DNA from: Rhodospirillaceae bacterium
GTDB taxonomy: Bacteria; Pseudomonadota; Alphaproteobacteria; MPNO01; UBA2964
Assembly: GCA_002724505.1 (NCBI GenBank)
Contig: PBOV01000001.1
Coordinates: 1 to 14,660 of the forward strand
Direction of reading: 5' to 3'
Length of the DNA stretch: 14,660 nt
Shown here: positions 7,747-12,833 of the stretch, one piece after another
Numbering within the stretch: the first letter of the stretch is position 1
Layout of the letters: the number at the start of each line of letters is the position of its first letter
Translations under genes and position numbers: made by a program
Notes under the pieces: model-generated
The model's input: the letters and a program-made list of their open reading frames with translations, nothing else
The model's database searches: none
Told to the model about the DNA's origin: nothing

Positions 7747-8247
7747 ATGGAATTTACCGGAAAGACATGGAAGTTCGGTGACAACATCAATACCGACCTT
7801 ATTCTGCCTGGCAGAGCGCAGCTTTTTACGGAGGCGGAACAGCTTCGTTGTGTCTTTGAAGCGAACCGTCCAGGCTGGGTTGATGAGGTCGCCAAAGGCG
7901 ATGTTTTGATTGGAGGCTATAATTTTGGGATGGGCTCTTCTCGCCCGGCTGCTCGTTCGCTCCGCAATACAGGTTTGGCCTGTATGGTGGCAGAATCAAT
8001 CAACGGTTTGTTTTATCGGAATTGTGTCAATTGGGGTTTTCTCGCATTGGAATGCGAGGGTATCTTTAAAGCCTTTAAAGAGGGTGACCAGGCAACAGTC
8101 TCTTTTGTAGACTTCACAGTCAAAAACCGCCGGACGGAAGAAATTCTACAGGGGCGGCTAGTGCCTGATGTCTTGTTGACCACAATGAAGGCAGGAGGAG
8201 TGTTGCCGTTACTAGAGACTGAAGGGTTGATAGGGTCTGCCAAGTGA
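7747..8247 (+). CDS. aconitase-family hydro-lyase, small subunit (LeuD/DmdB-like)
   Basis: This 166-residue swivelling-domain subunit pairs with the preceding large subunit. The N-terminal motif GDNINTDLILPGR (about 11-23) and the active-site GMGSSR segment (about 61-66) are typical of LeuD2/HacB-type small subunits of 160-170 residues. In LeuD the motif continues GSSREHA; here it is GSSRPAA, so the residues next to the catalytic Arg differ. The substrate loop after ILPGR reads AQLFTEAEQL rather than the YL(V/R) motifs of isopropylmalate or homoaconitate enzymes. Together these suggest a different diacid, such as a methylated maleate, but the sequence does not name it. AGGGTAGG upstream supports the ATG. 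Confidence 0.87.
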   Translation: MEFTGKTWKFGDNINTDLILPGRAQLFTEAEQLRCVFEANRPGWVDEVAKGDVLIGGYNFGMGSSRPAARSLRNTGLACMVAESINGLFYRNCVNWGFLALECEGIFKAFKEGDQATVSFVDFTVKNRRTEEILQGRLVPDVLLTTMKAGGVLPLLETEGLIGSAK

Positions 8248-8269
8248 AGAGCAAAAATATTAGGAACGA

Positions 8270-9067
8270 ATGGGGGTAGGTATGGCAACATCAGTGATTT
8301 CATTACAAGAAGAGGTTTCTCTTCGAGAAAGGGTTTCCGAGGCCGAATGGGAAACGCGTTTGCAGCTCGCGGCGGCGTTTCGTATTTGTTATTCCCGAGG
8401 CTGGAATTCTTCAACCGCTAATCACATGACCGCGCGTGTTCCGGATGAACCCGAGCACTTCCTTATGAATGCTGCTGACTTTTCCTGGGATGAAATTACA
8501 GCTTCGAACCTTTTAAAACTTGATCATAATGGCAATGTGCTGAGCGATACAGATCGTAAACCGAGGCCGGCAGGACTTAATTTTCATAGCGCAATTCAGC
8601 GTGAGATGTCACACATTGATTGTACTTTGCATCTACATCCGATGGCAGGTGTCGTCGTTTCTGCCATGAAAGAGGGGTTGATGTTTTTCGACCAGGGTTC
8701 ATGCTCTGTCTATGGCCAGGTCTCTTATCATGATTTTGAGGGTATTGCGGAAGAGGCAGACGAGGCGCTGCGTATACTCGCCGATCTTGGTGACAAATAC
8801 ACGATGATCATGCGAAACCATGGTCTTTTAACGATAGGCCGCACTATTGCTGAAGCAATTGCTTATATGGGGCGTCTGGTGCGGGCTTGTGAAACTCAGG
8901 AGCGCTTATTGGCGACAAATTCGACGGCGTTGCCGCTATCAAAGGAAGTCTGTGAGTTTACGGTTTCACAATTAGCTGGTCGGTCAGGCAATTTACCGAT
9001 TGGGGATACTGACTGGCAGGCAGCCTATAGGAGACTAGTGCGGCAGGATAAATCTTTTATGGCTTAG
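8270..9067 (+). CDS. class II aldolase/adducin-family protein
   Basis: This 265-residue protein is a class II aldolase/adducin fold. Zinc-ligand candidates are the HLHP pair (His121 and His123) and His184 in RNHGLLT. The segment before the first His pair reads PAGLNFH, as in the adducin-like branch, instead of the PSSE..H of fuculose-phosphate aldolase. The classical catalytic Glu is therefore not evident, and simple aldolase activity should not be assumed; members of this fold also act as decarboxylases, epimerases and dehydratases. It is the last gene of the lyase-hydratase operon, 22 nt after the small subunit. A second ATG at 8282, 5 nt after GGGGG, would give a 261-residue protein and is equally plausible. 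Its 3' end overlaps the oppositely oriented J-domain gene by 11 bp. Confidence 0.83.
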   Translation: MGVGMATSVISLQEEVSLRERVSEAEWETRLQLAAAFRICYSRGWNSSTANHMTARVPDEPEHFLMNAADFSWDEITASNLLKLDHNGNVLSDTDRKPRPAGLNFHSAIQREMSHIDCTLHLHPMAGVVVSAMKEGLMFFDQGSCSVYGQVSYHDFEGIAEEADEALRILADLGDKYTMIMRNHGLLTIGRTIAEAIAYMGRLVRACETQERLLATNSTALPLSKEVCEFTVSQLAGRSGNLPIGDTDWQAAYRRLVRQDKSFMA

Positions 9068-9674
9068 AGGCTTCTATTGATGGGTCTGGGATGATTTCAA
9101 CAATGACGTTGAGATCTCCGGGGTCAGCGCCACCGAAACCTTCTATACCGAAACCAATGATTTTGATGACTTTGCCATTAATGTGGCCCGGCGGTACATC
9201 TACCGCGACACTCAGTCCGGTCATCGTGGTAACGAGTTTGCATATTCCATGACATGCTTCAGATTCTGTGATTTTTAGTTTAGCGGCAACGTCTTGGCCT
9301 TTTACCCGCATTGATGTTGCGGCAGCACCCTTAACCCTGCCGAGCCGAGTGCCGGCAACGTCGCCATAAAGGTCGCTAATGCGCTCCCCGGAGGTCTCGT
9401 CTATTTCAAAATCGTACCATACACCGCTGTCTTTTCGGTGGACGTTAAAATCTCGCGGCCCTACTTGCCGTCGAGCATTGCGATCATACTCGGCGCGTTT
9501 TTTAGCGGTAGCAAGAACGTTGTAGGCTGCAGTTATTTGTTTGAAACGTTCGGAAGCCACCTCATCACCAGTGTTAACGTCAGGGTGCAGATTTTTCGCT
9601 AAACTACGATATGCTCGTTTTATTGTATCGAGATCTGCTAGACGATCGACACCAAGAAGTTCGTAAGCGTTCAT
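9057..9674 (-). CDS. short J-domain protein with one DnaJ C-terminal domain
   Basis: This 205-residue protein has an N-terminal J domain (about 2-65) with the Hsp70-stimulating HPD tripeptide at residues 30-32. A linker without the Gly/Phe-rich region or zinc-finger CxxCxGxG repeats follows. The C-terminal domain (about 125-200) has the VDVPPG.INGKVIKI...GGADPGDLNVIVEI pattern of DnaJ/CbpA substrate-binding domains. DnaJ is about 375 residues and CbpA about 305, both with two such domains; this one has a single copy and looks like a compact J protein. It starts 6 nt after the CoA-transferase B subunit, so it is the third gene of that operon, an unusual place for a chaperone. It may help fold or load cofactors into the neighbouring Fe-S or Mo enzymes, or be an unrelated passenger. 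Its 3' end overlaps the class II aldolase gene convergently. Confidence 0.85.
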   Translation of the reverse strand: MNAYELLGVDRLADLDTIKRAYRSLAKNLHPDVNTGDEVASERFKQITAAYNVLATAKKRAEYDRNARRQVGPRDFNVHRKDSGVWYDFEIDETSGERISDLYGDVAGTRLGRVKGAAATSMRVKGQDVAAKLKITESEACHGICKLVTTMTGLSVAVDVPPGHINGKVIKIIGFGIEGFGGADPGDLNVIVEIIPDPSIEASKP

Positions 9675-9680
9675 TTTCTT

Positions 9681-10352
9681 CTACAACTTCGGCGTTTGCA
9701 TCGGTGAACAGTCCTCAGAAAAAACTAGCGAAGCATCAGTTATCCTGTTTAGCTCCAATCGAGAAATACCGTCAGCTATTTCTCGAACGATAAAACTATT
9801 GTCTCGGACATCTATGACCGCGTGATCTGAATAAATACGGGTAACAACTCCAGTACCTGTAAGCGGGTAGCTGCACTCTTCGAGAAGCTTGGGCTGCCCG
9901 TCCCTTGTGCAGTGATCGGTAATAACGAAAACATCTTTTGCGCCGACCGCTAAGTCCATCGCACCACCCACGCCCGGTGGGCGCGAGTTGTCTAAGGTGG
10001 CCCAGTTGGCAAGATCACCTTTCTGTGAAACCTGAAATGCACCCAAAACGCAGATATCAATGTGTCCTCCGCGGATCATAGCGAAGGAGTCGGTGTGGTG
10101 GGAAATACTGCCACCCTTAATAAGGGTGACGGGCTTTTTGCCAGCATTTATGAGGTCAGGGTTTTCTTCCCCGGGGGCTGGGGTTGGACCCATCCCGAGT
10201 AGCCCATTCTCACTATGTATAATCACCTCTCGGTTTTCAGGTACAAAATTGGCAACCATTTCCGGTGCTCCAATCCCAAGATTTACATAGGCACCTTCTG
10301 GTATGTCTTGTGCAACGCGCCAGGCGATTTGCTTTCGGTTCAATTTTCCCAT
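9681..10352 (-). CDS. pcaJ: 3-oxoadipate-type CoA-transferase, subunit B (PcaJ-like)
   Basis: This 223-residue protein is the beta subunit of a family I CoA-transferase. The catalytic Glu48 sits in HSENGLLGMGP, followed by the APGEE..LINAGK segment and GGAMDL. The whole chain resembles PcaJ (about 213 aa), which with PcaI moves CoA from succinyl-CoA to 3-oxoadipate; acetoacetate or another 3-oxo acid is possible. The gene lies 2 nt after the A subunit and 6 nt before the J-domain gene, a tight operon. The C-terminal tail (EDCSPMQTPKL) extends a little beyond typical PcaJ. No thiolase to cleave the resulting oxoacyl-CoA is present in the window. Confidence 0.88.
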   Translation of the reverse strand: MGKLNRKQIAWRVAQDIPEGAYVNLGIGAPEMVANFVPENREVIIHSENGLLGMGPTPAPGEENPDLINAGKKPVTLIKGGSISHHTDSFAMIRGGHIDICVLGAFQVSQKGDLANWATLDNSRPPGVGGAMDLAVGAKDVFVITDHCTRDGQPKLLEECSYPLTGTGVVTRIYSDHAVIDVRDNSFIVREIADGISRLELNRITDASLVFSEDCSPMQTPKL

Positions 10353-10354
10353 TG

Positions 10355-11023
10355 TTAGGTTGCCTCGATCTCCATCACCCGATCGACAAATATCCCTGGT
10401 GTAATGACGTGTTCAGGGTCAATATTCCCTAGTTCAACAAACTTATCGACCTGGACAACCGTTGTTTCGGCTGCCATAGCCATAGTCGGACCGAAACCAC
10501 GTGCAGATAAGTTATAGGTTAGATTCCCCCAGCGATCCGCTTCTCGTGCTTTGATAAAAGCGAACTCTGCTGTCAGTGGGTATTCTAGAACATAGTTCTC
10601 ACCGTCAATCATTCGTACCTCTTTGCCTTCAGATAATGGCGTATCCACTGAAGTGCGGGTGTAGAAACCACCAATTCCGGCGCCACCGGCACGCATGCGT
10701 TCACTAAGAGTACCTTGCGGGACAACCTCAAGTTCAAGCAGCCCGGCAGAATAAAGTTCCTTGGTAATTTCGGAATTAGATGATGTTGGGAAGGAGCAAA
10801 TAATCTTTGCAATCCGTTTACCCTTCAGCAGTTGGATTAGACCCCGGTCTCCTTCTCCCGCATTATTTGAGATGATTATGAGGTCGCGGTAGCCGCGTTC
10901 CAATACGGCTTCCAGCAGTTCTTGCGGTGCACCCGCAGGCCCAAACCCAGCGGACATAATTGTCGCACCGTCTTTCATCCCTTCTAGTGCGGTATCGAAG
11001 TCATAAACTCGCTTATCAATCAT
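10355..11023 (-). CDS. pcaI: 3-oxoadipate-type CoA-transferase, subunit A (PcaI-like)
   Basis: This 222-residue alpha subunit carries the glycine-rich CoA-binding motif GFGPAGAP (residues 26-33), then IISNNAGEGD, VVPQGTLSERMRAGGAGIGGFYT and DRWGNLTYN, all close to PcaI (about 230 aa). Together with the B subunit it would activate a 3-oxo diacid with succinyl-CoA in the cytosol. It is the first gene of the minus-strand operon. An in-frame TAA directly upstream fixes the ATG at 11023 as the only start, although no Shine-Dalgarno is visible (CCCATT before the ATG). It diverges from the UbiD gene across 155 bp. The 3-oxoadipate assignment comes from family resemblance and the PcaD-like gene in the same locus; the real substrate may be a substituted analogue. 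Confidence 0.88.
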   Translation of the reverse strand: MIDKRVYDFDTALEGMKDGATIMSAGFGPAGAPQELLEAVLERGYRDLIIISNNAGEGDRGLIQLLKGKRIAKIICSFPTSSNSEITKELYSAGLLELEVVPQGTLSERMRAGGAGIGGFYTRTSVDTPLSEGKEVRMIDGENYVLEYPLTAEFAFIKAREADRWGNLTYNLSARGFGPTMAMAAETTVVQVDKFVELGNIDPEHVITPGIFVDRVMEIEAT

Positions 11024-11066
11024 AATGGGTTAAATTTTTGTTTGGTTGCGGTTTTCATTAAGCTAA

Positions 11067-11094
11067 TTTTTAACTTTTCAGTTAGCCGTTGCAA
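11067..11094 (-). promoter_or_regulatory. candidate promoter for the CoA-transferase operon
   Basis: On the minus strand TTGCAA (11094-11089) is followed after 16 nt by TAAAAA (11072-11067), leaving a leader of about 37 nt before pcaI. The -35 box lies within the palindrome GTTGCAAC (11088-11095). The match is modest. Confidence 0.3.
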
Positions 11095-11097
11095 CTA

Positions 11098-11108
11098 TTC
11101 TTCAAGAA
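11098..11108. promoter_or_regulatory. small palindrome between pcaI and UbiD genes
   Basis: TTCTT-C-AAGAA forms a perfect 5-bp dyad with a single central base in the 155-bp divergent region, next to the palindrome GTTGCAAC. It may be an operator for a shared regulator. No convincing plus-strand promoter was found; the best is TTGCGT (11112) and TATGGT (11133) with a short 15-nt spacer. Confidence 0.2.
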
Positions 11109-11178
11109 AGTTTGCGTAGCCCTGTACCCCAGTATGGTGACAAGGTAATTTGCATGTAATTAATTTAAAGAGGTAGAC

Positions 11179-12831
11179 ATGGCTATCCCCCCAAGAAAAG
11201 TCGGTTATCCCGACTTTCACGAACATATACAAAAACTTGATGATGCTGGCTTGCTGACCACAATCGATGAGCCGGTAAACAAGGACACTCAACTGCATCC
11301 TCTTGTGCGCTGGCAGTTTCGCGGAGGGATACCGGAGGAACAACGTAAGGCGTTTAAATTCACTAATGTTACGGACAGTCTTGGTCGGTCGTATGAAATG
11401 CCAGTCGTAGTCGGTGCTTTATCTACTAACGCGAAAATGTACTCGATTGGCATGGGTGTACCAGTTGAAGAAATTGGTAACAAGTGGAACGACGCTATGG
11501 CTAACCCAATTGATCCGGTGACGGTCGAGAGAGCGGCATGTCATGAAATAGTAATTGCCGGCGATGATTTGAAAGGGGACGGAAAAGGCCTAGATGGCTT
11601 GCCAGTGCCGATTTCCACGCCTGGTTATGATTGCGCCCCTTATTTGACGGCGACTAATGTGACCACACGTAACCCTGAGACTGGGACCCAAAATATGGGA
11701 ACTTATCGCGCTGGTCTTAAAGCATCAGATCGGATGGCTGTGCGGATGGTGTCGCGCCCGGGCGGGGCGGAGGGACATATGCATTGGGAAATGTATAAAA
11801 AGCGTAATGAGAAAATGCCCTGTGCGATTGTCGTTGGGTGTCCTCCAGCGGTTGCCTATATGGGACCACAAAAGTTACCTGTCGGCGTTGAAGAATTATC
11901 CGTCGCTGGTGGTGTTGTTGGCGAGCCAATCCGTCAAGTCAAATGTAGGACTATCGATATTATGGTGCCGGCGGAGTCAGAGATTGTATTTGAAGGTCTT
12001 ATCGATACGGAGTACCTCGAACCCGAGGCGCCGTTTGCCGAAAGTCATGGTCATGTCGCGTTGGAAGATTTTAATACTGCAATGGATGTGACGGCGATCA
12101 CCATGCGAAAAGACGCAGTCTTTACGTCGATTATCTCCCAGTTGACCCCATCTGAATCCAGCGTGATCAAGCGGGTTGCATATGAGCCGCTTTATATTTC
12201 TCATTTGCGCGACGGCTTGGGTATCAAAGGGATAAAAAAGGTTTATCTGCATGAAAACCTTACTAACCTTCGGCGGATTTTATTTGTTCAATTTGAACGG
12301 GGTATTCCCTCCACGGAAGTTTGGCGGGCGCTTTATGGGGCGTCTTCTCTCGCAGCGGCGATTGGGAAATATGTAGTCGCTGTTAATGAAGATATTGATC
12401 CAAGTAATGGCGATGCTGTGTTCTGGGCGCTGGCCTATCGCGCCAATCCAGCACTTGATGTACAGATATTGAAACATCGGGTTCCGTACGGTCCTCGTGA
12501 CAAGCGCTCCCATAACGGGGAGGATTCAACGTTGCTTATTGATGCTACTCTAAAATCGGATATGCCACCGATAGCATTACCCAAGAGAGAGTATATGGAA
12601 AATGCCGCTAAGCTGTGGGAGGAACTGGAACTTCCGCCGCTGACGCCAGAGTCTCCATGGCATGGATATTCGCTGGGTGACTGGACGGATGAGTGGGATG
12701 AAATGGCAAAGCGTGCCGCTGAAGGAAATTATATGGAGAATGGGCGGCGTAGTGCCCAATTGCGCCGAAGCGATGCCTTTCCGAATACCTCAATTCGAGA
12801 ATTCCCTGGTTATCCGTTTGAGGATAATTAG
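11179..12831 (+). CDS. UbiD-family prenylated-FMN decarboxylase
   Basis: This 550-residue protein belongs to the UbiD family of reversible non-oxidative (de)carboxylases that use prenylated FMN made by UbiX. Arg177 (GTYRAGLK), Glu283 and Glu288 (LEPEAPFAESHGH) align in order and spacing with the Arg173-Glu277-Glu282 active-site residues known from fungal Fdc1, so it should be active. The length exceeds E. coli UbiD (about 497), and the N-terminus (about 1-60) and acidic C-terminal tail differ from it. A catabolic aromatic or heteroaromatic acid decarboxylase is therefore more likely than ubiquinone biosynthesis. Family relatives act on phenolic acids, furan-dicarboxylate and phthaloyl-CoA; which substrate applies is not visible. 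AAAGAGG, 5 nt before the ATG, is a strong ribosome binding site. A molybdenum hydroxylase gene follows after 2 nt. No ubiX is in the window. Confidence 0.9.
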   Translation: MAIPPRKVGYPDFHEHIQKLDDAGLLTTIDEPVNKDTQLHPLVRWQFRGGIPEEQRKAFKFTNVTDSLGRSYEMPVVVGALSTNAKMYSIGMGVPVEEIGNKWNDAMANPIDPVTVERAACHEIVIAGDDLKGDGKGLDGLPVPISTPGYDCAPYLTATNVTTRNPETGTQNMGTYRAGLKASDRMAVRMVSRPGGAEGHMHWEMYKKRNEKMPCAIVVGCPPAVAYMGPQKLPVGVEELSVAGGVVGEPIRQVKCRTIDIMVPAESEIVFEGLIDTEYLEPEAPFAESHGHVALEDFNTAMDVTAITMRKDAVFTSIISQLTPSESSVIKRVAYEPLYISHLRDGLGIKGIKKVYLHENLTNLRRILFVQFERGIPSTEVWRALYGASSLAAAIGKYVVAVNEDIDPSNGDAVFWALAYRANPALDVQILKHRVPYGPRDKRSHNGEDSTLLIDATLKSDMPPIALPKREYMENAAKLWEELELPPLTPESPWHGYSLGDWTDEWDEMAKRAAEGNYMENGRRSAQLRRSDAFPNTSIREFPGYPFEDN

Positions 12832-12833
12832 CC

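Noticed and set aside
6482..8247. Leucine-biosynthesis isopropylmalate isomerase (leuCD)
   Set aside because: The LeuC GSCTNSR and LeuD GSSREHA signatures are altered, leuA and leuB are absent, and the pair is inside a lyase operon.
11133..11155. Sigma54 promoter (TGG...TTGC) before the UbiD gene
   Set aside because: The GG and GC elements are about 15 nt apart instead of the required 11, so the spacing excludes it.
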